From Frondihabitans peucedani (GTDB lineage Bacteria; Actinomycetota; Actinomycetes; Actinomycetales; Microbacteriaceae), in assembly GCF_039537585.1 (NCBI RefSeq), contig NZ_BAABAU010000001.1, forward strand, positions 1,240,001 through 1,304,000: DNA of 64,000 nucleotides, given 5' to 3'. Made by a program: the position numbers and the translations under genes. The notes beneath the pieces are model-generated. The model searched no databases, was not told the origin of the DNA, and worked only from the letters and a program-made list of their open reading frames with translations. Below, piece after piece: positions 27,799 to 35,999 of this stretch (the first letter of the stretch is position 1; each line of letters begins with the position of its first letter).

Positions 27799-29628
27799 TC
27801 ACCGCGCGAGCGGGACCTCGATCAGCACCGGCCGGGTCGAGCCGACGAGGGCCTGCTCGAGGGCACCGCTGGTCGCGGCGCGGACGTACTCCCAGCCGTA
27901 GGCGCGGGCGAGCTCGTCGAGCGGCACGTGCTGCGGCGTCAGCTGCACGCGCGTCATGGCGTCGGCGGGCGCGGAGGCCGCGACCTCGAGACCGTCGAAG
28001 ATGGTACCGCCGTCGTCGTTCCCGACGACGACCTGGAGCCGCGGCTTCGCCTCCCCGTCTCCGAAGAGCAGCGAGCCGGCGTCGTGGAGGAGGGTGAGGT
28101 CGCCGACGAGGACCCGGGTGATGCCCCGCTCGCCGTCGGCCCAGTCGAGAGCCGCACCGCCGGAGGTGCCGCCGCCCTGCGACGCGAGACCGATGCCGGT
28201 CGCGGTCGCGACGGTGCCGTCGATGCCGGCGAGACCGCGGTTGGCGTGCACGGCGATCTTCTTGCCGGGGACGAACTCGTCGGCCTCGCGGATGAGACGC
28301 GAGGCGCCGAGAACGAGCCGGTCGTGCGGCCAGGTGACCCGCCACAGCGCCTCGACGAGCGAGCGCCTGGTCACGGGACGGCGGATGGCCTCCACCTCGG
28401 AGCGGAGGAACTCCGCCCTCGCGCGCGGGTCGTCGGAGGCCGCGGCCTGCGCGTCGGGCGCCGCCTCGTCGTCGGCGACGAGCGCGCGGCCCCGCTGCAC
28501 CCAGCGGCCGACCCACGCCCGGTGCGCACTGTCGCCCGGCGTCGCGCTGTCGCCCGGGGCGGGGCCGTCGCCCGGGGCCGGGCCGTCGCCCGGACCGGTG
28601 ACGGTGACGGCGTCCACGACGCGCGCCGAGCGCGACGGGTCGTAGGCCTCCGGCACTCCCCCGCGCACGACGACGACCTCGACGTCCGGCCGCTTCAGGA
28701 GCGCCGGGATCTGCCGCGTCAGGGTGGGGTGACCGAAGACGACGGCTCGTGTGACCCGCCCGCCGAAGGCGGGGTCGTCGAGCACGCGGCGGTACGAGGG
28801 CACGAGGTTGGGGCCGAAGCGCGCTCCGCTCGACACCTCGGCGACGAGGGGCGCCCCGAGCAGGCGGGCGACCTCCTCGGCGCGGGGCCCGGCGGCGTGG
28901 CCCGCGATGACCACCGTCGCAGGATCGGCGTCCACGAGGAGGGAGGCCGTCGCCGAGGGCACGGCCGGAGGCGTCTCGCGGAGGAGAGTGCCCCGGGATC
29001 CTGCGCCGGCGTCGTCCGGATCGGGCAGGGTGGTGACCGGCGCGGACAGCGGCTCGCGGAAGGCGACGTTGAGCTGGACCGGGCCCGGCGCACGCGGGTG
29101 CCCGGGCGAGCCGGAGTGCCCGAGGGCCGCCGAGAGCGCCTCGCGGACGAGCGAGCGGACGGAGTCGCCGTCGACACCGCTGTCGGTGGGCGCCTCGACA
29201 TCGCGGATGAACCGGAGCGACTCCCCGAAGAGGGTCGGCTGATGTGTCGTCTGGTTGGAGCCGATGCCGCGGAGCTCCGTCGGTCGGTCGGCCGTCAGCA
29301 GGAGGAGCGGGACCCCGGAGTGGTGCGCCTCGAGCACCGCCGGGTGAAGGTTGGCGACGGCGGTCCCGGAGGTGGTGACGACGACGGCCGGCAGCCCCTG
29401 CTCGATCGAGAGTCCGAGCGCGAGGAACCCGGACGACCGCTCGTCGAGCCGCACGTGGAGCCGCAGCCTGCCCTGCCGCTCGAACTCGACGGCGGCCAGG
29501 GCGAGCGCCTGCGACCGGGAACCGGGGCTGAGGACGATGTCGCGGACACCCGCCCGCTCGAGCTCGGCCAGCAGGACGACGGCGAAATCGGTGGCGGGGC
29601 TGCCGGAGGGAGCGGGAAGGGAGGGCAC
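27799..29628 (-). CDS. menD: 2-succinyl-5-enolpyruvyl-6-hydroxy-3-cyclohexene-1-carboxylate synthase
   Basis: ThDP enzyme of 609 residues joining isochorismate with the succinic-semialdehyde unit of 2-oxoglutarate. DIVLSPGSRSQALALAA, VVTTSGTAVANLHPAVLEA and TADRPTELRGIGSNQTTHQ are N-terminal signatures; IDGTVATATGIGLAS and GDLTLLHDAGSLL mark the ThDP-binding part. An insertion of repeated Pro-Gly-Asp units (GPGDGPAPGDGPAPGDSATP, about residue 350) comes from DNA repeats at 28530-28605 and looks like a local expansion. GTG start, sharing one base with the upstream gene's stop. Confidence 0.94.
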   Translation of the reverse strand: MPSLPAPSGSPATDFAVVLLAELERAGVRDIVLSPGSRSQALALAAVEFERQGRLRLHVRLDERSSGFLALGLSIEQGLPAVVVTTSGTAVANLHPAVLEAHHSGVPLLLLTADRPTELRGIGSNQTTHQPTLFGESLRFIRDVEAPTDSGVDGDSVRSLVREALSAALGHSGSPGHPRAPGPVQLNVAFREPLSAPVTTLPDPDDAGAGSRGTLLRETPPAVPSATASLLVDADPATVVIAGHAAGPRAEEVARLLGAPLVAEVSSGARFGPNLVPSYRRVLDDPAFGGRVTRAVVFGHPTLTRQIPALLKRPDVEVVVVRGGVPEAYDPSRSARVVDAVTVTGPGDGPAPGDGPAPGDSATPGDSAHRAWVGRWVQRGRALVADDEAAPDAQAAASDDPRARAEFLRSEVEAIRRPVTRRSLVEALWRVTWPHDRLVLGASRLIREADEFVPGKKIAVHANRGLAGIDGTVATATGIGLASQGGGTSGGAALDWADGERGITRVLVGDLTLLHDAGSLLFGDGEAKPRLQVVVGNDDGGTIFDGLEVAASAPADAMTRVQLTPQHVPLDELARAYGWEYVRAATSGALEQALVGSTRPVLIEVPLAR

Positions 29629-29984
29629 TACTTCAGTGTGCCAGTCGGGCCGTCGTCGTCGTGCTCGGCGAGCTCCTGCTCGAGGCGGCGGATCCGCTCG
29701 TCGACCGACTCGCGGTCGCTCTCGCTCATCGGGGCGGAGGCCCTGCCGAGGAAGTCGGGGTCGTCGTCGGGGGCGACCGTGCGGCGCGCAAGAGACGCGC
29801 GGCCGCGGCGTCCGAGGACGAACCAGAGGAGGCCGCCGATGACCGGGAGCACGACGATGAGGAGAGCCCAGACGGGCTTGTTGAAAGACCGGAACCGGTG
29901 GCGCTCGGTGAAGAGACAGTCGACCAGGGCGAACACCACGAACGCGACGGCTGCCACGATCAGGACGAACAACCCTTTGACCAT
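29628..29984 (-). CDS. PLD-nuclease N-terminal-type small membrane protein
   Basis: A 118-residue protein with two membrane spans (LFVLIVAAVAFVVFALVDCL and VWALLIVVLPVIGGLLWFVLG) and a charged tail. The segment FNKPVWALLIVVLPVIGGLLWF is the PLDc_N motif, found alone in many actinobacterial proteins. The stop overlaps the menD start by one base, so the two genes form an operon, a linkage that hints at a membrane-side role but does not define one. Confidence 0.8.
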   Translation of the reverse strand: MVKGLFVLIVAAVAFVVFALVDCLFTERHRFRSFNKPVWALLIVVLPVIGGLLWFVLGRRGRASLARRTVAPDDDPDFLGRASAPMSESDRESVDERIRRLEQELAEHDDDGPTGTLK

Positions 29985-30085
29985 GGCGTCACTCTAGGCC
30001 CGGGGCCTGTGTGCCACTCGGGCTCTTCCGGTGCGTTCGATGCACGTCGGGATGCCGTCCGGCAGCCTCGCCTAGACTTCCTGAC

Positions 30086-30406
30086 GTGAAAGCGACGCTC
30101 CTCTACACGCTCCCCCGCATCGGCGTCTTCGCGGTGCTCTTCGCCGTGCTCCGCCTGACGCCCCTCAGCGTGTACCTGGCCGCCGTGTTCGCCGCGATCC
30201 TGGCCCTGCTGATCTCGTACATCTTCTTCGGACGCCTTCGCATGGGCGTCGCCGACACGATCGTGAAGCGCCGGGCGGCCCCGGAGCGCGACGACGACGC
30301 CGACGAGGAGGACTCCGTGCTCGACGCTGGCGCCGCTGGCCATGCCCGCACCGTACGCCCCGCAGCGGCTGCGCGACGCCAGGCGCCCCCGGCTGAAGAC
30401 GAGTAG
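30086..30406 (+). CDS. DUF4229-type small membrane protein
   Basis: A 106-residue product with two hydrophobic spans (IGVFAVLFAVLRLTPLSVYL and VFAAILALLISYIFFGRLR), then a charged, Ala-rich tail. Small proteins of this form next to menA are common in actinobacteria and are assigned to DUF4229; function is unknown. TAGACT ends 7 nt before the GTG (30086). It converges on menA. Confidence 0.75.
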   Translation: MKATLLYTLPRIGVFAVLFAVLRLTPLSVYLAAVFAAILALLISYIFFGRLRMGVADTIVKRRAAPERDDDADEEDSVLDAGAAGHARTVRPAAAARRQAPPAEDE

Positions 30407-30417
30407 CCGGCGGGACT

Positions 30418-31380
30418 CTAGCTCGGCAGCAGCACCTGCAGGAACAGCACCGCCGAGAGCCCGAGCGAGAACAGCAGCGCCGAGAACGACGACAGCTTGA
30501 GCGCCAGGATCATCTCGGGCGGCGTCTTGGCCGTGACCCCGATGATCAGCGCGGGCAGCGTCAGGATGAGCGAGAAGTAGACGTACGCCCCGCCGAAGTA
30601 GAGCACCGTGAAGTAGACCAGCAGCACGTAGGGCAGCAGCAGGAAGAGCGCGTAGACGACCCGCGACGTGCGGTGACCCAGCACCACTGCGAGGGTGCGC
30701 TTGCCCGCCAGGCGATCCTGGTCGATGTCGCGGATGTTGTTGATCATCAGCACGGCGCAGGAAAACAGCCCGATCATGACCGCCATGACCCAGCCGGGGC
30801 TGGTGACGCGGTGCAGCTGCACGAACTCGGTGCCGAGGGTCGCGACCAGACCGAAGAAGACGAAGACGAAGATCTCGCCCATCGCGTTGTAGCCGTAGGG
30901 CCGGCGACCGCCGGTGTAGAACCAGGCCGCGACCACGCAGGCTGCGCCGACGAGCGCCATCCACCAGAACTGCGTGATGACGATGACGGCGATGCCCGCG
31001 ACCGCAGCGACCGCGAACGAGGCGAACGCGACGTTCCGGACGATCCTCGGGTCGGCGACCCCGCCGCCGGTGAGCCGCGCGGGCCCGAGGCGGTACTTGT
31101 CGGTGCCGCGGATGCCGTCGGAGTAGTCGTTGGCGTAGTTCACGCCGATCTGCAGGAACAGCGCGACGACGAGGCACAGGACAGCGAGCGGCCAGTCGAA
31201 GGAGTTCTGCTCGGCGGCGGCCGCGCTGCCGAGGGCGACGGGGGCGACGGCCAGGGTCAGCGTGCGCGGACGGGCTCCGCTGATCCAGTCGGCGGCCGAG
31301 GCCTTGCGGACCGGCGCTCTGCCCGGACGGCCGCCCGGCCGACCGCTCTTCTTCGTGCTCTTGGTTCTGCTGTTGGCCAC
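30418..31380 (-). CDS. menA: 1,4-dihydroxy-2-naphthoate polyprenyltransferase
   Basis: UbiA-superfamily integral membrane enzyme of 320 residues that attaches the polyprenyl chain to DHNA. The two Asp-rich motifs are NYANDYSDGIRGTDKYR and NNIRDIDQDRLAGKRTLAV, with nine predicted spans. The N-terminal ~30 residues are basic and Arg/Lys/Gly-rich. TAAACT ends 6 nt before the GTG at 31380, suggesting a leaderless start. Placement with menE, menB and menD supports the assignment over other UbiA enzymes. Confidence 0.95.
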   Translation of the reverse strand: MANSRTKSTKKSGRPGGRPGRAPVRKASAADWISGARPRTLTLAVAPVALGSAAAAEQNSFDWPLAVLCLVVALFLQIGVNYANDYSDGIRGTDKYRLGPARLTGGGVADPRIVRNVAFASFAVAAVAGIAVIVITQFWWMALVGAACVVAAWFYTGGRRPYGYNAMGEIFVFVFFGLVATLGTEFVQLHRVTSPGWVMAVMIGLFSCAVLMINNIRDIDQDRLAGKRTLAVVLGHRTSRVVYALFLLLPYVLLVYFTVLYFGGAYVYFSLILTLPALIIGVTAKTPPEMILALKLSSFSALLFSLGLSAVLFLQVLLPS

Positions 31381-31389
31381 CCGAGGAGT

Positions 31390-32541
31390 TTAGTCGTGCG
31401 CCGCGCGTCGCTCCGCGGCGAGCCGTTCGAGCCCCCCGCGGTCGGGCTTGCCGCTCGGCAGGAGCGGGAGGGCCTCGACCTCGAGCAGCGAGTCGGGGGC
31501 ACCCGCGCGGCCGGCCACCGGCACGACGGCGGCACGCACCTCGGCGAGCGAGAGCCGGGGTGCGACGGCGACGACGACCGGCACCTCGCCCCAGCGCTCC
31601 GACGGTGCCCGGACGACCACGGCCGACGACATCCCCGGCAGGTCGCGGACGGCCCGCTCGACCACTCCGAGCGACACCTTGAGGCCGCCTGAGACGATCA
31701 CGTCGTCGAGCCGCCCGGTGACGGTCACGACTCCGTCGGCGTCGATCGATCCTGCGTCACCCGTGCGGTACCACCGGGCGCCGTCGCGGACCACGAAGGC
31801 CGCCTCGGTGCGCTCCGGATCGGCGAGGTAGTACTCCGCGAGGGTCGGTCCGGTGAGGAGGAGCTCGCCGTCCCCGACCTCGGCGCGCGTCTGGCCGACC
31901 GGGACGCCGTCGTAGACGCACCCGCCGCTCGTCTCGCTCGACCCGTAGGTGCGGACGACCCGGACGCCGAGAGCGCGCGCCTGGTCGAGGAGCGCCTGCG
32001 GGGTCGCCTGCCCGCCGACGAGCACGGCGTCGAATCGCCGGAGCACGGCGCAGGCGTCGCTGGCAGGAGCCGCCTCGGCCAGCTCGAGCAGGGTCGCCAG
32101 CTGCGCGGGCACGAGAGAGGTGTAGCGGACCGAGTGCGTCAGCGAGGCCGCGGCCTCGACGAACGCCGACGGGTCGAAGTGGCCGGGCGCCAGGATCGCG
32201 GGCTCGGTCTCGGCCGCGATCGAGCGGACGAGGACGTTCGTGCCCGCCACGTAGTGGGCCGGCAGCGCCAGCACCCACTGGCCGGGGCCGGCGAGCGCCG
32301 AGTCGGCAGCCGCCGCACCCGCGAGCAGCGCTCCCGCGGAGAGCGCGACGCGCTTCGCCCGGCCCGTCGACCCGCTCGTCTCGATGACCAGCGCGACCCG
32401 CTTCTCGACCTCGGCCGGAGGCGAGAGGGGCGGTGCCCCCGCTGGGAACGGCAGGATCGCGGGCCCGCCCGACAGCGCCCCGCGGAGAGCGACGAGCACC
32501 TCGCCGGGGTCGCCGGCGTCGACCGCGACGAGCGGCTTCAC
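31390..32541 (-). CDS. menE: o-Succinylbenzoate-CoA ligase
   Basis: Acyl-adenylate-forming ligase of 383 residues activating o-succinylbenzoate. The phosphate-binding loop is LVIETSGSTGRAKRVAL, followed by RTYGSSETSGG, WYRTGDAGSID, and the C-terminal LPSGKPDRGGLERL. It is shorter than most MenE proteins, mainly at the N-terminus, as usual in actinobacteria. The GTG lies one base after the menB stop, so the two are coupled. Confidence 0.93.
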   Translation of the reverse strand: MKPLVAVDAGDPGEVLVALRGALSGGPAILPFPAGAPPLSPPAEVEKRVALVIETSGSTGRAKRVALSAGALLAGAAAADSALAGPGQWVLALPAHYVAGTNVLVRSIAAETEPAILAPGHFDPSAFVEAAASLTHSVRYTSLVPAQLATLLELAEAAPASDACAVLRRFDAVLVGGQATPQALLDQARALGVRVVRTYGSSETSGGCVYDGVPVGQTRAEVGDGELLLTGPTLAEYYLADPERTEAAFVVRDGARWYRTGDAGSIDADGVVTVTGRLDDVIVSGGLKVSLGVVERAVRDLPGMSSAVVVRAPSERWGEVPVVVAVAPRLSLAEVRAAVVPVAGRAGAPDSLLEVEALPLLPSGKPDRGGLERLAAERRAAHD

Positions 32542-32542
32542 G

Positions 32543-33451
32543 TCAGAACTGCCAGGGGTAGGGCGACCAGTCGGGCTCGCGCTTCTCGAGGAACGAGTCG
32601 CGCCCCTCGACCGCCTCGTCGGTGCCGTACGCGAGCCGTGTCGCCTCGCCGGCGAAGACCTGGAGCCCGGTCATGCCGTCGTCGGCCGCGTTGAAGGCGA
32701 ACTTGAGCATCCTGATCGAGGTCGGCGACTTGGTCATGATGATGCGGGCCCAGCGGAGGGCCTCGCGCTCGAGGTCGTCGTGGTCGACGACGGCGTTGAC
32801 CGCCCCCATCTCGTAGGCGCGCTGGGCCGAGTACTCCTGGGCCAGGAAGAACACCTCGCGGGCGAGCTTCTGGCCGATCTGGCGCGCGTAGTAGGCGCTG
32901 CCGTAGCCGCCGTCGAACGAGCCGACGTCGGCGTCGGTCTGCTTGAAGCGGCCGTGCTCGCGGCTGGCGAGGGTGAGGTCGCAGATCGCGTGGAGCGAGT
33001 GGCCGCCGCCGGCCGCCCAGCCGGGCACCACCGCGATGACGACCTTCGGCATGGTGCGGATCAGCCGCTGCACCTCGAGGATGTGCAGGCGCCCGTTCCG
33101 GGCCGGGTCGGGCTTCAGCGCCTCGTCGCCCTCGTACTTGTAGCCGTCGCGCCCGCGGATGCGCTGGTCGCCGCCCGAGCAGAACGCCCAGCCGCCGTCT
33201 TTCGCGCTCGGACCGTTGCCGGTCAGGAGGACGACGCCGATCCTCGGGTTCATCCGCGCGTCGTCGAGCGCACGGTAGAGCTCGTCGACCGTGTGCGGCC
33301 GGAAGGCGTTGCGGACCTCGGGGCGGTCGAACGCGATCCTGGCCACCTGCCCCCGCACGTCGTGGTGGTACGTGATGTCGGTCAGCTCGCCGGCACCGGG
33401 AGCCTCCCGCCACTCGCTCGGATCGAACAGGTCGGACACGGCATCGGACAT
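32543..33451 (-). CDS. menB: 1,4-dihydroxy-2-naphthoyl-CoA synthase
   Basis: Crotonase-fold enzyme of 302 residues that closes the second ring of the naphthoquinone. WAFCSGGDQRIRGRDGY and VVPGWAAGGGHSLHAICDLT form the oxyanion-hole region; QTDADVGSFDGGYGSAYYAR holds the characteristic MenB Asp/Tyr segment. A TAGGCT hexamer ends 7 nt before the ATG at 33451. It is divergent from menC and heads a menB-menE unit. Confidence 0.96.
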   Translation of the reverse strand: MSDAVSDLFDPSEWREAPGAGELTDITYHHDVRGQVARIAFDRPEVRNAFRPHTVDELYRALDDARMNPRIGVVLLTGNGPSAKDGGWAFCSGGDQRIRGRDGYKYEGDEALKPDPARNGRLHILEVQRLIRTMPKVVIAVVPGWAAGGGHSLHAICDLTLASREHGRFKQTDADVGSFDGGYGSAYYARQIGQKLAREVFFLAQEYSAQRAYEMGAVNAVVDHDDLEREALRWARIIMTKSPTSIRMLKFAFNAADDGMTGLQVFAGEATRLAYGTDEAVEGRDSFLEKREPDWSPYPWQF

Positions 33452-33494
33452 GCCTCCGAGCCTACCGAGAGGGCGCTGGTGGAAGACTCGGAGC

Positions 33495-34502
33495 ATGCTG
33501 GCCCCGCTCGACGACCTCCTCCGCGACGCCCACGTCGTCGCGCTCCCGCTGCGGAACCGGTTCCGCGGCGTCGACGTCCGCGAGGTGCTCCTGGTCGAGG
33601 GGCCGAACGGCTGGACCGAGTTCAGCCCGTTCCTCGAGTACGGCGCCGCCGAGGCCTCGGCGTGGCTCCGCGCGACGATCGACTTCGGCTGGGGCGCAGG
33701 CCTCGCGCCTCTCCGCGAGCGGGTGCGGGTGAACGCGACGCTGCCCGCGGTGAGCGCCGGGGAGGTGCCCGCGATCCTGCGTCGGTATCCCGGCTGCCGG
33801 ACCGTCAAGGTGAAGGTGGCCGAGCCCGGGCAGACCCTCGCCGACGACGTGGCGCGAGTCGGGGCCGCGCGCGAGTTCGTCGGCGCGGAGGGCCGCGTGC
33901 GCATCGACGCGAACACGAACTGGTCGGTCGACGAGACCCTGCGAGCCCTCGATGAGCTGGCACCGTTCGACCTGGAGTACGTCGAGCAGCCGGTGCCGAG
34001 CGTGGCCGAGCTGGGCGACCTCCGGCGCAGGATCGCGGAGTCCGGTCTCGGGGTCCGGGTCGCCGCCGACGAGAGCGTCCGCAAGGCCGACGACCCGCTC
34101 GCCGTGGCGCGAGCCGGAGCGGCCGACCTCCTCGTGATCAAGGCGCAGCCGCTCGGCGGCGTCGCCCGGGGCCTCGACATCGTCCGGCGTACCGGGCTGC
34201 CCGCAGTCGTGTCGAGCGCCATCGACTCGTCGGTCGGCCTCAGCATGGGCGCGTTCCTCGCGGCGTCGATCCCGGAGCTGCCGCACGACTGCGGGCTCGG
34301 CACCGCGGCGATGCTCACCGCCGACGTGACCCGGGAGCCGCTGCTGCCGACCGACGGCGCGGTCGACGTGCGGCGCGTCGAGGTGGACGTCGACCTGCTG
34401 AGACGCCATGCCGCCCCCGAGGAGCGCCGGACCTGGTGGTTCGAGCGGGCCCGGGCGGCGTACGCGCACCTGGAGGAGGGCTCGGCCCCCGCGTCCGCCT
34501 GA
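33495..34502 (+). CDS. menC: o-Succinylbenzoate synthase
   Basis: Enolase-superfamily dehydratase of 335 residues. The catalytic lysines and metal ligands line up: TVKVKVAE, RIDANTNWS, LEYVEQPVPS, VAADESVRK and LLVIKAQPLGG. Only the ATG at 33495 gives the usual MLAPLDDLL-type N-terminus. It is divergent from menB across a 43-nt spacer. Confidence 0.94.
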   Translation: MLAPLDDLLRDAHVVALPLRNRFRGVDVREVLLVEGPNGWTEFSPFLEYGAAEASAWLRATIDFGWGAGLAPLRERVRVNATLPAVSAGEVPAILRRYPGCRTVKVKVAEPGQTLADDVARVGAAREFVGAEGRVRIDANTNWSVDETLRALDELAPFDLEYVEQPVPSVAELGDLRRRIAESGLGVRVAADESVRKADDPLAVARAGAADLLVIKAQPLGGVARGLDIVRRTGLPAVVSSAIDSSVGLSMGAFLAASIPELPHDCGLGTAAMLTADVTREPLLPTDGAVDVRRVEVDVDLLRRHAAPEERRTWWFERARAAYAHLEEGSAPASA

Positions 34503-34560
34503 ACGGGCTCCTGAGGCGCCCGTGGTCGGGAAGGGGGCGCGACGGGTGGAAAATGAGACC

Positions 34561-34911
34561 GTGACCCACGATCTGATGACCCCGGAGAAGAACCTCGAAC
34601 GAATCATGTGGACCGGCACGATCTGGTTCGTCGGCGTCATCGCCACGATCGGCATCGTCCTCGGGCTGCTGCTCTCGTCAGGATGGAGGCCGTCGGATCT
34701 GACGTCCGGCCTGGCCACGATCTGGTGGATCGGCGCGGTCCTCGTCGCGTTGAGCGTCGGCATGATCGGTTGGTCGGGCTGCCCGATCCTGGAGGTCAGC
34801 GTGCCGATCGCCGACCGCAACAAGACGCGCACGATGCAGCTCGGCACGCTGCTCTTCATCGTCGGCGGAGCCGTGTCGCTCTTCGCGGTGCTGCTCGGTC
34901 CTGCCTCCTGA
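34561..34911 (+). CDS. Hypothetical small membrane protein
   Basis: A 116-residue protein with three membrane spans (WFVGVIATIGIVLGLLLSS, IWWIGAVLVALSVGMIGW, LGTLLFIVGGAVSLFAVLLG) and the invariant-looking short stretch SGCPILEVSVPIADRNKTR between the second and third. I do not recognise the family. The GTG at 34561 follows a purine-rich AAAATGAGA. It lies between menC and the cytochrome c biogenesis genes, which converge on it. Confidence 0.6.
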   Translation: MTHDLMTPEKNLERIMWTGTIWFVGVIATIGIVLGLLLSSGWRPSDLTSGLATIWWIGAVLVALSVGMIGWSGCPILEVSVPIADRNKTRTMQLGTLLFIVGGAVSLFAVLLGPAS

Positions 34912-34964
34912 CGGGAGCCGGCGCCTCCTGACGGGTGCCCGGCGCCCGCCGAGCCTCCCCCGGC

Positions 34965-35999
34965 CTAGAGGCCCGAGTAGGCGTGCAGGCCCTTGAAGAA
35001 CAGGTTGACGACCGAGAAGTTGAACATGACGGCGGCGAAGCCCACGATCGAGAGCCACGACGAGCGCGCACCGCGCCAGCCGCGAGTCGCTCGGGCGTGG
35101 ATGTAGCCGGCGTAGATGACCCAGATGATGAAGGTCCAGACCTCTTTGGTGTCCCAGCCCCAGTAGCGGCCCCACGCCTTCTCGGCCCAGACGGCGCCGG
35201 CGATGAGGGTGAAGGTCCAGAGGACGAAGCCGACCAGGGCGATTCGGTAGGCGAGGTCTTCGAGGCGCTCTGCCCCGGGAAGGGTGTCGAACAGCTTGAT
35301 GCCGGCGTTCTTGGCGACCTCGCGCTTCGACTGGATGATCTGCGCGGCAGACAGACCGCCCGCGATGGCGAAGAACGCGGTGCCGAGGCAGGCGACGAAC
35401 ACGTGGATGACGAGCCAGTACGACTGCAGCGCCGGCACGAGCGGGCTGACGGCGACGTAGAAGTTGACCACTGCGACGCCGAGCAGGATGAGGTTCAGGC
35501 CCATCACGTAGGCGCCCAGGTAGCGGAGGTCGACGAACAGGTTGACGAGCAGGAAGACGCCGACGATGAGGGCGGTGCCCGTGAGGCCGAACTCGAACAT
35601 GTTCGCCCACGGGACCCGGCCCGCGGCCAGCCCGCGGAAGACGACCGAGGCGATGTGGACGACGAGGCCGAGGGTCATCATCGACATGCCGATGCGCTCG
35701 AACTGCGAGGAGCGCCGGGCCGGCGCCTCGTAGGCCGGGACGTCGGTGCGCTCGAGGACGGCGACGCCCCCGGAGCCCGAGCCGCCGACGGCCGAGGCCG
35801 CCTCGCGCTGGGCCGCCTCGCCGTGGGCCTGACCGGTCAGCTGACGGGCCTGCGCCTTGAGCGCGGCGGTGGCTGCGATCTGGGCGTCGCCGGAGCGTTT
35901 GGCCAGGTCGAGCGCGAACGCGATGAACGAGATCACGTAGATCGCGATCGCGGAGTACGCCGCGTAGAGGCAGTAGAGCGAGAGGTCGGCAGTCGTCAC
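34965..35999 (-). CDS. ccsB: Cytochrome c biogenesis protein CcsB (ResC/CcsA type)
   Basis: Membrane subunit of system II cytochrome c maturation, 344 residues with about eight spans, which carries haem to the outer face. The haem-handling signature appears as GRYWGWDTKEVWTFIIW near residue 285. The GTG overlaps the resB stop (GTGA, 35996-35999). It is the last gene of the five-gene run from the histidine phosphatase. Confidence 0.94.
   Translation of the reverse strand: MTTADLSLYCLYAAYSAIAIYVISFIAFALDLAKRSGDAQIAATAALKAQARQLTGQAHGEAAQREAASAVGGSGSGGVAVLERTDVPAYEAPARRSSQFERIGMSMMTLGLVVHIASVVFRGLAAGRVPWANMFEFGLTGTALIVGVFLLVNLFVDLRYLGAYVMGLNLILLGVAVVNFYVAVSPLVPALQSYWLVIHVFVACLGTAFFAIAGGLSAAQIIQSKREVAKNAGIKLFDTLPGAERLEDLAYRIALVGFVLWTFTLIAGAVWAEKAWGRYWGWDTKEVWTFIIWVIYAGYIHARATRGWRGARSSWLSIVGFAAVMFNFSVVNLFFKGLHAYSGL

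Noticed and set aside
25591-29997. A 1,468-codon open frame on the plus strand across menF, ppk2 and menD
   Set aside because: It is antisense or out of frame to well-supported genes and is rich in Arg, Pro, Gly and Ala, as expected from high-GC codon bias. No domain or start signal supports it.
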